Shown here: in pieces, positions 1-7,919 of the stretch
How the letters are laid out: each line of letters starts with the position of its first letter
Position numbering within the stretch: the stretch's first letter is position 1
Origin: Deltaproteobacteria bacterium
GTDB lineage: Bacteria; Desulfobacterota; Desulfuromonadia; Desulfuromonadales; JAAYDE01
Direction: 5' to 3'
NCBI GenBank assembly: GCA_016934985.1
Contig: JAFGRU010000060.1
Location: 1 to 64,000, forward strand
Length of the DNA: 64,000 nucleotides
Translations under genes and position numbers: made by a program
The notes under the pieces: generated by a model
What the model saw: the letters and a program-made list of their open reading frames with translations, nothing else
Database searches by the model: none
What the model was told of the DNA's origin: nothing

Positions 1-440
1 CTGCCGAACTGGTCAACGGCTGCATAGAGTTTGAAAAATATCTGATCGATCCGGCTGATAAAGGCAACGGTCAACTTCTCACCGAACTTTCTCCATTGCA
101 AACGATTGGCAAAACCTTGTGGAAGCCCCAAACGGAATATCCCGCCCTCACCACTGCTGGGGCCATTATTCAACCAATTTTCCGGAAGACGCAAATCCTC
201 TGCTACCTCCCGAGCCGCTTTTATCAATGGGGCGGGAAGAGGCTCAGGATCGATTAATTCGCCCCTGTCGTCCGCCATCGCCACGATATCGACGTCCCTG
301 GTGGCACGATCCATAAGCTCCGTGGCAATTAAAGCTGCTCCACCACAAACCACCAAATTATAACTTGGGGCTTCAGCAACAACCAAACGGCCGTTCAGCA
401 ACTGTAGCGCTCTATTAAATTGTTCGTATGGATAGGACAT
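1..440 (-). CDS. Nucleotidyltransferase-like protein (DUF6036-type), C-terminus cut by window edge
   Basis: Reading leftwards from an ATG at 440 gives an open frame that runs off the window. It begins MSYPYEQFNRALQLL and carries VCGGAALIAT at about residues 30-40, followed by RATRDVDIVA. A GG-x-AL segment and a downstream DxD are the usual signature of minimal nucleotidyltransferases of the DUF6036 and AbiEii type. Such proteins occur alone or as toxin-antitoxin partners. No partner is visible because the gene continues outside the window. The family is supported by the motif; the substrate is unknown. Confidence 0.65.
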   Translation of the reverse strand, partial: MSYPYEQFNRALQLLNGRLVVAEAPSYNLVVCGGAALIATELMDRATRDVDIVAMADDRGELIDPEPLPAPLIKAAREVAEDLRLPENWLNNGPSSGEGGIFRLGLPQGFANRLQWRKFGEKLTVAFISRIDQIFFKLYAAVDQFG

Positions 441-520
441 TGTTTGTTATCGCTCGCAATATGCGAACTATACATTACATTTTCGAAGTTTTCAATAAAC
501 ATTTTTGAGATCTAAAAGGA

Positions 521-557
521 AAAAAGGGGACGGATAAATTTCCCGTCCCTTTTTTTG
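521..557. terminator. Bidirectional intrinsic terminator after sucB
   Basis: GGGACGG (527-533) pairs with CCGTCCC (543-549). An A-run lies before the stem and a T-run after it, so the hairpin can stop transcription from either side. It lies 27 bases beyond the sucB stop. Confidence 0.8.
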
Positions 558-583
558 TTGAACGAAAATATTCTCCGGGTGGG

Positions 584-1696
584 CTACAAATCCAGTAGCA
601 TCTGCTCGGGCTCCTCGATGTGTGCCTTGATCTTTTTCAGGAAACCGACGGCTTCCCGGCCGTCAATGATGCGGTGGTCGTAGCTGAGGGCCAGGTACAT
701 GATGGGACGGATAACGATCTCACCGTCGCGGACCATGGGGCGGTCCTGAATGGCGTGCATGCCGAGAACGGCGCTCTGTGGCGGATTGAGAATCGGAGTG
801 CTGAGCATGGAACCGTAAACGCCCCCATTGCTGATGGTGAAGGTGCCGCCCTCAAGATCGGCCAGGGCCAGTTGATTGCTTTTGATCTTTTCGACAAAAT
901 CAGCGATGTTTTTTTCGATTTCGGAAAAGTGGAGTTTGGCGGCATCTTTAATGACCGGCACCACCAGCCCCTTTTCCGAACCGACGGCAATGCCGATGTT
1001 GATGAAGTCGTGATAGACGATGTCATCTCCGTCAATAAAAGCGTTGACCTGGGGAAACTCCTCCAATGCCTCAATGGAGGCCTTGACGAAAAAGGACATG
1101 AAACCGAGGGAGACGCCGTAGCGCTCCTTGAATCGGTCGCGGTATTTTTCGCGCAGCTTTTTGACTTCGGACATGTCCACCTCGTTAAAGGTGGTCAGCA
1201 TGGCCGTCTCCTGCCGGGCCGCCACCAGCCGTTCGGCAATCCTTTTACGGATGGGGGACATGGGTTTGCGGGTTGTGCCGCTCGTGCTTTCCGATGGTGG
1301 CGCAGCAACGCTTTTTGGGGCAGGTCCCATCGTTTTCTTCTTTTCCTGAGGGGCGGGAGGAGGCTCTTCTTTTCGCGTTTTGGTCCCGGCTACAGGGGAA
1401 GGGGCCTCTGGTTTGCTTTCCGGTTCGGGTGTTTTTGGGGGCGCTTCTTTTTTGGCGGCAGGTGCAGTCTGTTCGTCGATTTCAGCCAGCACATCTCCGA
1501 TCTTGGCAACATCGCCTTCCTGGTATTTCACATGCAAAACGCCTGCTGCTTCGGCATGCAACTCAAGAGTGATCTTGTCCGTCTCAAGTTCGCAGAGGAG
1601 ATCGTCCTTGCTGACCTGTTCCCCCTCCTGCTTGTGCCATCGTGCAATGGTCACCTCGTAAACCGACTCACCAACCTCGGGTATCTTGATTTCCAT
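584..1696 (-). CDS. sucB: Dihydrolipoamide succinyltransferase, E2 of 2-oxoglutarate dehydrogenase
   Basis: This is the E2 core of the 2-oxoglutarate dehydrogenase complex, which transfers the succinyl group from lipoamide to CoA. Residues 1-75 form a lipoyl domain; the lysine to be lipoylated is in [10 protein letters not shown] (about K41). Residues 76-140 are a Pro/Ala/Lys/Glu-rich linker. The acyltransferase domain follows, ending in the active-site motif SYDHRIIDG. At 370 residues it is shorter than typical E2o proteins. I see no peripheral subunit-binding domain in the linker, which is odd because that domain normally holds E3. It follows sucA by 25 bases in one operon. No lpd gene is nearby. 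Confidence 0.95.
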   Translation of the reverse strand: MEIKIPEVGESVYEVTIARWHKQEGEQVSKDDLLCELETDKITLELHAEAAGVLHVKYQEGDVAKIGDVLAEIDEQTAPAAKKEAPPKTPEPESKPEAPSPVAGTKTRKEEPPPAPQEKKKTMGPAPKSVAAPPSESTSGTTRKPMSPIRKRIAERLVAARQETAMLTTFNEVDMSEVKKLREKYRDRFKERYGVSLGFMSFFVKASIEALEEFPQVNAFIDGDDIVYHDFINIGIAVGSEKGLVVPVIKDAAKLHFSEIEKNIADFVEKIKSNQLALADLEGGTFTISNGGVYGSMLSTPILNPPQSAVLGMHAIQDRPMVRDGEIVIRPIMYLALSYDHRIIDGREAVGFLKKIKAHIEEPEQMLLDL

Positions 1697-1721
1697 ATCC
1701 GCCTCTTTTCCTTAATGCAAA

Positions 1722-4439
1722 TCAGAGAGAAAAAGCTGCTTCCACCAATTGCTCCTGTTCCCGCCGGTGGATGCGGTGGGAGCCGGTGGCCGGGGACGCC
1801 GCTTCGGGCCTGCCGATGTACACGACCTTTTGTTTGAGGAGGTCCTCCAGATGCGGGCGCATGAAGGACCAGCCCCCCATGTTGCGGGGCTCCTCCTGAA
1901 CCCAGAAAAAATTATCCACGGCCGCCATCTTGCGAAGCTCAAACTCCAACAGATCGGACCGAAGCGGGTAAAATTGTTCAAATCGGACAATGGCGGTTTC
2001 ATGCCGCTGCAGTTCCGTTTTCTTTTCCAGAAGTTCGTAGAAGATTTTGCCCGAGCAGAAAAGTACGGTCCGGGTTTTTTCCTGGGCGAAGTCGTCCACC
2101 AGGATTTCCTGAAACCGGCTGTTTTCCAACTCCTCACGCCTGGAACGGCAAAGGGGGTGGCGCAGCAGACTCTTCGGGGTGAACACGATGAGAGGCCGGC
2201 GGAAGGGTTGTTTCATCTGCCGCCGCAAGAGGTGAAACAACTGTGCCGGGGTTGAAGGGTAGGCAACCTGAATATTTTCATCAGCGCAGAGTTGCAGGAA
2301 CCTTTCAATACGGGCGCTTGAATGTTCGCCGCCCTGGCCCTCAAAACCGTGGGGGAGAAAGAGGACGAGATTGCTCAACTGGTTCCATTTGGTCTGGCTG
2401 CTGGCCAGAAACTGGTCGATAATCACCTGGGCGCCGTTGGCAAAATCACCAAACTGGGCTTCCCAGATGGTCAATCCATGGGGGGTTTCGATGGAGTAAC
2501 CGTACTCGAAACCCAGCACAGCGGCTTCGGAGAGAATGCTGTCGTAAACCTGGAAATGGGAACCCCTGGCCTCTACCGATGAAAGGGGCAGATACGAGGA
2601 GCCGTCTTTCACGTCGTAAAGGGCTGCGTGGCGCTGGCTGAAAGTGCCGCGCCTTGAGTCCTGCCCGGAGAGGCGGATGGGAAAACCGTCATGAAGAAGG
2701 GCGGCAAAAGCCAGGGTTTCGGCAGTGGCCCAGTCGATATCCTGGTCCTGGAGGATCGCCTTTTTTCTCGCCGAAAGAAGTTTTCTGATCTTTGGATGGG
2801 GCGCAAAGCCGGCCGGAAGCTGCGCCAGCTTTTGCGCGTATCGCTCCAGGCGCTCACCGGGCACACCGGTTCGAATTTCCAGGGGCCGGTAATCGCGCTC
2901 GACATATTTCCATTTGCCGCGGAAGGCGATATCGAGCTGGACCTGCTCGTTTTTAAAGGCCTTCTCCAAGGTGGTGCTGATCTGTTCGGTCAGAAAATGA
3001 CTCTGCTTTTCCGTTATGCCATCGGCAACAAGCCGTTGGGCATAAAGGTCGTCCACAAGGGGCCGCTGACGGATTTTTTCGTACATCAGAGGCTGGGTAA
3101 AAGCGGGCTCATCCCCCTCGTTGTGGCCGTGACGGCGAAAACAGACGATGTCCACAATCACGTCCCGGCCGAATTTCTGGCGGTATTCCAGGGCCAGGCG
3201 ACAGACATGAACGGCGGCTTCGGGGTCTTCGCCGTTGATGTGAAAAATCGGCACCATGAGCATTTTGGCCAGGTCCGTGGCGTGAGGGGTGGAACGGGCG
3301 TCCTTGGACAGGGTGGTAAAGCCGATCTGGTTATTGAGGATGACGTGAAGGGTGCCGCCGGTGCGGTAGCCCTCCAGTTGCGAGAGATTTAAGGTTTCGG
3401 CAACGATCCCCTGGCCGGCAAAGGCGGCATCCCCATGGAGAACCACCGGAATGACTTGTCTGCCGGAGCCTGGGCCGATAAAATCCTGTTTTGCCCGGGT
3501 TTTTCCCTCGACCACCGGCGCGACGCATTCGAGGTGACTGGGATTGGAAGCCATGGTCAGGTGCACCTTGTGGCCGGAATGGGTGGCCATATCCGAGGAG
3601 AAGCCCTTGTGATATTTGACATCCCCCTCGCCGATAATGCCGAGTTCGATGTTGTCCCGGAATTCGGCAAATATCTCTTCCAGGGGTTTGCCGAAGATGT
3701 TGGCGAGAACATTGAGACGTCCGCGGTGGGCCATCCCCAATACGATTTCCCTGACACCGCCCTGTCCCGCCTCCTGAACGAGTGCGTCAAGAAAGGGAAT
3801 AACGACCTCGCCCCCTTCGAGAGAAAAGCGTTTCTGGCCGAGAAATTTCTGGTGGAGGAATTTTTCAAACAGGACTGCTTCTTTAAGCTTTCTTAGAATT
3901 CCAATTTTTTCTTTTTTGGAAAATTCACTCTGATTGCGGCTTGTTTCTATCCGCTCCTGTAGCCAGTTACGTTCCTTTTCGTCCTGAATATGCATGTACT
4001 CCACACCGATGGAGCGGCAATAAGTTTCTTCCAGGATGGTACGTATTTCCTGCAAGCTGGCTTCTTTGCGTGGGAACTGGCGAGGATTGAAGGTCTTCTG
4101 CAGGTCGTCTTCACCAAGACCGAAAATGCCGAGGTCGAGGCCGGGATGAGAATCCGGCGGTGGTGACAGGGGATCGACGTCAGCCAGAAAATGGCCGCTT
4201 TCCCGGAAACGGTCGATAAGGGATTGTACCGCAGCCTGTTTTTCGCGGAAGAGCGCCGAAGAGCCCTCGCTGGTTTGATCCCGAAGAGAAGTTGCAGGCA
4301 CGGACGGGATATCCTCTTGCTGATCAGCCAGAGAGCTGAAAAAATCCTGCCAGTCCGGTTCCAGGGCTGCCGGGTCTTCCCGCCAGAGAGAGTACAGGTT
4401 TTCAATATAGGAAATATTCTGGCTAAAGAAATTTTTCAT
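1722..4439 (-). CDS. sucA: 2-oxoglutarate dehydrogenase E1 component
   Basis: This is the thiamine diphosphate-dependent decarboxylase of the 2-oxoglutarate dehydrogenase complex. The 905-residue protein starts MKNFFSQNISYIENLY, the usual E1o N-terminus that binds E2. An upstream in-frame extension exists but does not resemble the family. Recognisable motifs are GMAHRGRLNVLAN, NPSHLECVAPVVEGK and HGDAAFAGQG. Length is close to the E. coli enzyme. The gene is first in the sucAB operon. Its presence implies an oxidative TCA step, as in acetate-oxidising Desulfuromonadales. The ribosome-binding site in front of the chosen ATG is weak. Confidence 0.95.
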   Translation of the reverse strand: MKNFFSQNISYIENLYSLWREDPAALEPDWQDFFSSLADQQEDIPSVPATSLRDQTSEGSSALFREKQAAVQSLIDRFRESGHFLADVDPLSPPPDSHPGLDLGIFGLGEDDLQKTFNPRQFPRKEASLQEIRTILEETYCRSIGVEYMHIQDEKERNWLQERIETSRNQSEFSKKEKIGILRKLKEAVLFEKFLHQKFLGQKRFSLEGGEVVIPFLDALVQEAGQGGVREIVLGMAHRGRLNVLANIFGKPLEEIFAEFRDNIELGIIGEGDVKYHKGFSSDMATHSGHKVHLTMASNPSHLECVAPVVEGKTRAKQDFIGPGSGRQVIPVVLHGDAAFAGQGIVAETLNLSQLEGYRTGGTLHVILNNQIGFTTLSKDARSTPHATDLAKMLMVPIFHINGEDPEAAVHVCRLALEYRQKFGRDVIVDIVCFRRHGHNEGDEPAFTQPLMYEKIRQRPLVDDLYAQRLVADGITEKQSHFLTEQISTTLEKAFKNEQVQLDIAFRGKWKYVERDYRPLEIRTGVPGERLERYAQKLAQLPAGFAPHPKIRKLLSARKKAILQDQDIDWATAETLAFAALLHDGFPIRLSGQDSRRGTFSQRHAALYDVKDGSSYLPLSSVEARGSHFQVYDSILSEAAVLGFEYGYSIETPHGLTIWEAQFGDFANGAQVIIDQFLASSQTKWNQLSNLVLFLPHGFEGQGGEHSSARIERFLQLCADENIQVAYPSTPAQLFHLLRRQMKQPFRRPLIVFTPKSLLRHPLCRSRREELENSRFQEILVDDFAQEKTRTVLFCSGKIFYELLEKKTELQRHETAIVRFEQFYPLRSDLLEFELRKMAAVDNFFWVQEEPRNMGGWSFMRPHLEDLLKQKVVYIGRPEAASPATGSHRIHRREQEQLVEAAFSL

Positions 4440-4793
4440 TTGGGGCAAACATTTCCATAGAATGCAATAGGTCACATTTTCAGAAGAAACACCGAAAAAA
4501 AGTATACCAAGGCCCAGCTCCAATGGGAAGGGAGCCATTATTATTAACCTGTGCCATTGGGTATGGTGTGGAAGAGCAAAAGCTGTTGTTCAATCTATAA
4601 TTTCAAGGATCAGGGGCAACCTTCTGGCGCGCCAAATGGATACTATGCTAAAATATAATTAATGATGAAAGCCGGGGCAGGTTTTTCCCGCTGTAGCGCC
4701 AGAAGTCAGGGGATCTTTTCCCTTGACTCAAAGCTCTACCCCCAGCTAGAATCCTGGACTGTTGTATTTCATAATACCGAAAGGAAAAAATCA
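4440..4793. other. Intergenic region between divergent sucA and zinc-ribbon genes
   Basis: This gap of about 350 bases must hold promoters for both directions. A TATAAT hexamer is present at 4654-4659 in plus orientation, but no convincing -35 box lies at the right distance. No RNA gene or repeat was recognised. Confidence 0.4.
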
Positions 4794-5111
4794 ATGGCTG
4801 ATGAAAAATATTATCGTAGAAAGTGTATAAGTTGTGGTTATTTCTGTGTTTTCCAGCTGGTTGAGGAAAATGCTGACAACGCTAATGAAGTCTGTACCCA
4901 TTGCCAGACGAAATCTCCTATTAAAATGTCATTTGCTGATGCCCACATACAGCAATGCGAAAACTGGCTGGAAAACCAGGGCCGGATGTGGCCGAAAATT
5001 CGCTCAAGAATCGCGTTGCTGGATCGTCCTGGCGCATTTACTAATCTTTTTGGAAAGCTCGATGAAAAAGCAGAAGAATATATGAAGAAACGAGAAGCTG
5101 AAGCAGAATAA
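4794..5111 (+). CDS. Small zinc-ribbon-like protein, unknown function
   Basis: The 105-residue protein begins MADEKYYRRK. The start at 4794 is preceded by AAGGAAAA, and the longer upstream reading has no family-like content. Two CxxC pairs (CISC near residue 11 and CTHC near residue 35) suggest a zinc ribbon. The C-terminal third is charged and probably helical (KLDEKAEEYMKKREAEAE). No catalytic motif is visible. It is a single gene with a strong terminator 40 bases after the stop. I do not recognise a named family. Confidence 0.7.
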   Translation: MADEKYYRRKCISCGYFCVFQLVEENADNANEVCTHCQTKSPIKMSFADAHIQQCENWLENQGRMWPKIRSRIALLDRPGAFTNLFGKLDEKAEEYMKKREAEAE

Positions 5112-5151
5112 AGATTAAAATTTTGCATGTTGCTCAGCTGAAGAAGATACT

Positions 5152-5178
5152 AAAGGGCCTGATTGACAGGCCCTTTTC
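5152..5178 (+). terminator. Intrinsic terminator
   Basis: AAAGGGCCTG and CAGGCCCTTT form a perfect stem around the loop ATTGA, followed by a short T-rich tract. It ends the zinc-ribbon gene. Confidence 0.85.
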
Positions 5179-5272
5179 GTTTGCCAAAAAGAGGGAAAAC
5201 GGACTGACATTTTGGTGTTTTTATTGTAAATTCACCTAGTCGGCACCTGAAAAACAGTCTTGGGGGGTAACC

Positions 5273-5827
5273 ATGCAGAAATTCGTCCTTTCCGTCCTGG
5301 GAAAAGACCGGCCGGGAATCGTCGCTCAAGTGGCTTCGGCCCTTTGTTCCCTTGGCTGTAATATCGAGGATTGCAGCCAGACCATTCTGCAAACCGAGTT
5401 CGCGGGCATTTTCATTCTCAGCAACCGCGAGGGTCGGCCCCTTGATGTTATTGCCGAGACTTTGACTGACAGACTCGGGGCCTGCGGTCTGACCGCCGAT
5501 GTAAAAGCCATGGATGAAAACGGGGGCAAAACAGGGGCAAAGGCCGCGAGCCCGTTCGTGGTCACCACCATGGGACCGGATCAGATCGGAATGATTGCCG
5601 CAATCAGCGGCGCCCTGGCAGAACTTGCCGTTAACATCATTAACTTCAAGGCAATTCTCCGCACCGATATGGAGCCGGAACAGCTCATGACCATTTTCGA
5701 GGTAGATGTTCCTGTATCTGTGCTCCAGCGTAATCTCAAAAACCGGTTGTCCGAGGTCTCCCTTCAGTACAATCTGGAATTCACTGTCCAGCATCGGGCA
5801 ATTTTTGAAGCAACTAATAAAATCTAA
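5273..5827 (+). CDS. Tandem ACT-domain protein, GcvR-like
   Basis: The 184-residue protein holds two ACT-type regulatory domains. The first begins FVLSVLGKDRPGIVAQVASAL (about 4-24), the second FVVTTMGPDQIGMIAAISGAL (about 98-118). ACT domains bind amino acids or other small ligands and act as allosteric sensors. The layout resembles the glycine-cleavage regulator GcvR. The next gene is a UPF0210/DUF711 protein, and ACT-UPF0210 pairing is a recurrent gene neighbourhood. The pair probably works together, but the ligand is unknown. Confidence 0.8.
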   Translation: MQKFVLSVLGKDRPGIVAQVASALCSLGCNIEDCSQTILQTEFAGIFILSNREGRPLDVIAETLTDRLGACGLTADVKAMDENGGKTGAKAASPFVVTTMGPDQIGMIAAISGALAELAVNIINFKAILRTDMEPEQLMTIFEVDVPVSVLQRNLKNRLSEVSLQYNLEFTVQHRAIFEATNKI

Positions 5828-5849
5828 ATTCACTAACTTTTGTAACCCG

Positions 5850-5925
5850 CTGTATCCATGAGTTATGACCTGGCCAGAGTGCAAATCATTGACCCGCCCC
5901 TAACCCACGGATTCAGGAGACAGGT
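5850..5925 (+). repeat. Short copy of dispersed repeat family A (A3)
   Basis: Both ends match the longer copies at 26700-26880 and 28343-28510, with the middle missing. The left end CTGTATCCATGAGTTATGAC matches copy A2, and the right end CCCACGGATTCAGG is the inverted terminal motif. The right end lies just upstream of the next gene and includes its probable ribosome-binding site (GGAGA). Confidence 0.7.
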
Positions 5926-5930
5926 TTTCT

Positions 5931-7304
5931 ATGTTGAGTAATCACGAGGTTCTTTCCACTCTGGAAATGATCAAAAGCGAAAACCTCGACCTGCGTACAG
6001 TAACCCTGGGCGTCAGTCTTTTTGACTGTGCCTCCGATGATCCCGAGAGATTCAAAGACAACATCTATCGCAAAATCGTCTGCCTGGCGGCCGACCTCGT
6101 CGACACCTGCGATGAAATTGGCGAAAAATACGGGGTTCCGGTGGTCAATAAACGCATTTCCGTAAGCCCGATAGCGGCGGTGGGTGCAGGTCTTTCTTCC
6201 CGGCACATGGTGGAGGTGGCTAAAGTTCTCGACCGCGCGGCTATGGAGGCTAAAGTCGATTTTGTCGGTGGCTTCAGCGCCCTGGTCGAAAAAGGGTTCA
6301 GCAGGGGCGACATGGCCCTGATCGAGGCGATTCCCGAGGCTCTGGCGGTCACTGCCAGGCTCTGTTCCTCAGTCAATGTTGCCTCGACCCGCGCCGGCAT
6401 CAATATGGACGCGGTTTACCGCATGGGGCAGACGATAAAAAAAACCGCGGAACTGACCGCCATGCAAGACGGTCTTGGCTGCGCCAAGCTGGTGGTTTTC
6501 GCTAATATTCCCCAGGACGTGCCTTTTATGGCTGGGGCCTATCTTGGCATTGGTGAGCCGGAAGCGGTAATAAACGTTGGAGTCAGCGGTCCCGGCGTGG
6601 TTAAAAAGGCCATTGAACGGGCTCGGGAGGCTAACCCGGATATCAGCCTGGGCGAGCTGGCCGAAATCATCAAAAGGACGGCTTGCCGGGTCACCCGCGT
6701 GGGTGAACTGATGGGGCGCGAAGTAGCTGAAAAGCTAAAAGTCAGGTTCGGTATCGTCGATCTCTCCCTGGCACCGACGCCCAATGTCGGGGATAGTGTC
6801 GGTGAAATTTTTCAGAGCCTTGGCTTGGAGCGGATCGGCGTGCCCGGTTCCACGGCGGTTCTTGCCATGGTTAACGATGCGGTCAAAAAAGGCGGGGCTT
6901 TTGCCAGTTGCAATGTCGGAGGGTTGAGCGGGGCGTTTATTCCCGTGAGTGAAGACCTCAATATCGCTAATGCAGCAGCCGAAGGTTACCTCTGTCTCGA
7001 AAAGCTCGAAGCCATGACCTCGGTCTGTTCCGTGGGCCTCGACATGGTGGCCCTGCCGGGCGATACCACCGCCGAAACTCTGGCCGCAATAATCGCTGAT
7101 GAGATGGCTATCGGCATGATCAACAAGAAAACTACGGCGGCACGCCTCATTCCGGTTCCGGGCAAAAAGGCGGGGGAAAAGGTCTTTTTCGGCGGGCTTT
7201 TGGGCGAGGCGATTATCATGCCGGTGCGCTCCAATGACTGCTCGGCCGATTTCATCCGCCGCGGCGGACTTATTCCCGCACCCATTCAGAGCATGACCAA
7301 TTAG
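5931..7304 (+). CDS. UPF0210 / DUF711 (PFL-like) family protein
   Basis: The 457-residue protein matches the UPF0210 family from start to end. Typical stretches are NLDLRTVTLGVSLFDCASDD near the N-terminus, SSVNVASTRAGINMDAV, and the C-terminal SNDCSADFIRRGG. The family has a fold related to glycyl-radical proteins, but its biochemical function is not established. The gene follows the ACT-domain gene by about 100 bases with a repeat copy between them. The chosen ATG has GGAGA about 10 bases upstream. Confidence 0.85.
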   Translation: MLSNHEVLSTLEMIKSENLDLRTVTLGVSLFDCASDDPERFKDNIYRKIVCLAADLVDTCDEIGEKYGVPVVNKRISVSPIAAVGAGLSSRHMVEVAKVLDRAAMEAKVDFVGGFSALVEKGFSRGDMALIEAIPEALAVTARLCSSVNVASTRAGINMDAVYRMGQTIKKTAELTAMQDGLGCAKLVVFANIPQDVPFMAGAYLGIGEPEAVINVGVSGPGVVKKAIERAREANPDISLGELAEIIKRTACRVTRVGELMGREVAEKLKVRFGIVDLSLAPTPNVGDSVGEIFQSLGLERIGVPGSTAVLAMVNDAVKKGGAFASCNVGGLSGAFIPVSEDLNIANAAAEGYLCLEKLEAMTSVCSVGLDMVALPGDTTAETLAAIIADEMAIGMINKKTTAARLIPVPGKKAGEKVFFGGLLGEAIIMPVRSNDCSADFIRRGGLIPAPIQSMTN

Positions 7305-7360
7305 ATTGCGGCCAAAGGAACGGTGCAAACCCAATAGTAAGAAGAGTAACTTGTTGCAGA

Positions 7361-7391
7361 AAAAAAAGCCGGGCCATTCAGCCCGGCTTTT
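7361..7391. terminator. Bidirectional terminator between convergent genes
   Basis: GCCGGGC (7368-7374) pairs with GCCCGGC (7381-7387), with an A-run on the left and a T-run on the right. It serves the UPF0210 gene on the plus strand and the Usp gene on the minus strand. Confidence 0.85.
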
Positions 7392-7395
7392 CCAT

Positions 7396-7893
7396 TCACG
7401 CTGAAGTGCTTTTGGGCGCAACCAGCACCGGAATCCGGCTTTTGGAGAGAACCTTTTCCGTGACATTGCCGAGAAACGGTGGGACAACCCTAAACTTGGT
7501 GTGATTACCGATGACGATGAGATCGGCCCCCAGGCGTTCCGCGGCCTTGAGGATTTCCTGGGACGGGCTGCCATGGTGGACTTCAAAACCGGCTACCATA
7601 TCCATATCTTCAGGATGTTCCGTCAACTCTTCGCGGGCAAATTCCTCGAGCACCTGCTTGATCTTTCCGATAACCTCGCCTTTATGCTCGATTTCCAAAT
7701 CAGCCAGGCGATCCTCTCCCATCATGGTGGAAACGAGATTGACTACCGCGGAAGGTTCTATGCTGGTGAGAACATGGAGGATAAAAATTTTCGCATTGAA
7801 AGCCCGAGCAATGGTTAGAGCGTGGCAGAAGGTCTGTTTGGTTCGGGGTGACATGGCCGTTGCACAAAGGATGGTTTTGTATTGAGGGATCAC
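7396..7893 (-). CDS. Universal stress protein, UspA family (TAXI-TRAP linked)
   Basis: This 165-residue cytoplasmic protein starts at a GTG (IPQYKTILCATAMSP) with GAGGAG seven bases upstream. The C-terminal nucleotide-binding signature is GADLIVIGNHTK followed by GNVTEKVLSKSRIPVLV, the G-x2-G-x9-G(S/T)-like motif of ATP-binding Usp proteins in slightly altered form. It begins 26 bases after the fused TRAP permease stop, in the same operon. A Usp gene linked to a TRAP transporter recalls TeaD of the ectoine transporter TeaABC, where the Usp modulates uptake. That role is inferred here. Confidence 0.85.
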   Translation of the reverse strand: MIPQYKTILCATAMSPRTKQTFCHALTIARAFNAKIFILHVLTSIEPSAVVNLVSTMMGEDRLADLEIEHKGEVIGKIKQVLEEFAREELTEHPEDMDMVAGFEVHHGSPSQEILKAAERLGADLIVIGNHTKFRVVPPFLGNVTEKVLSKSRIPVLVAPKSTSA

Positions 7894-7919
7894 GTCTTTC
7901 TCCTCGCTGAAAAAAGCGG

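Noticed and set aside
620-1837. 405-codon open frame opposite sucB
   Set aside because: It is the antisense shadow of the well-supported sucB and sucA genes, with no recognisable protein features.
4440-4538. Longer N-terminus for SucA
   Set aside because: The 33 extra residues are hydrophobic and unlike E1o proteins; the family N-terminus begins at the ATG at 4439.
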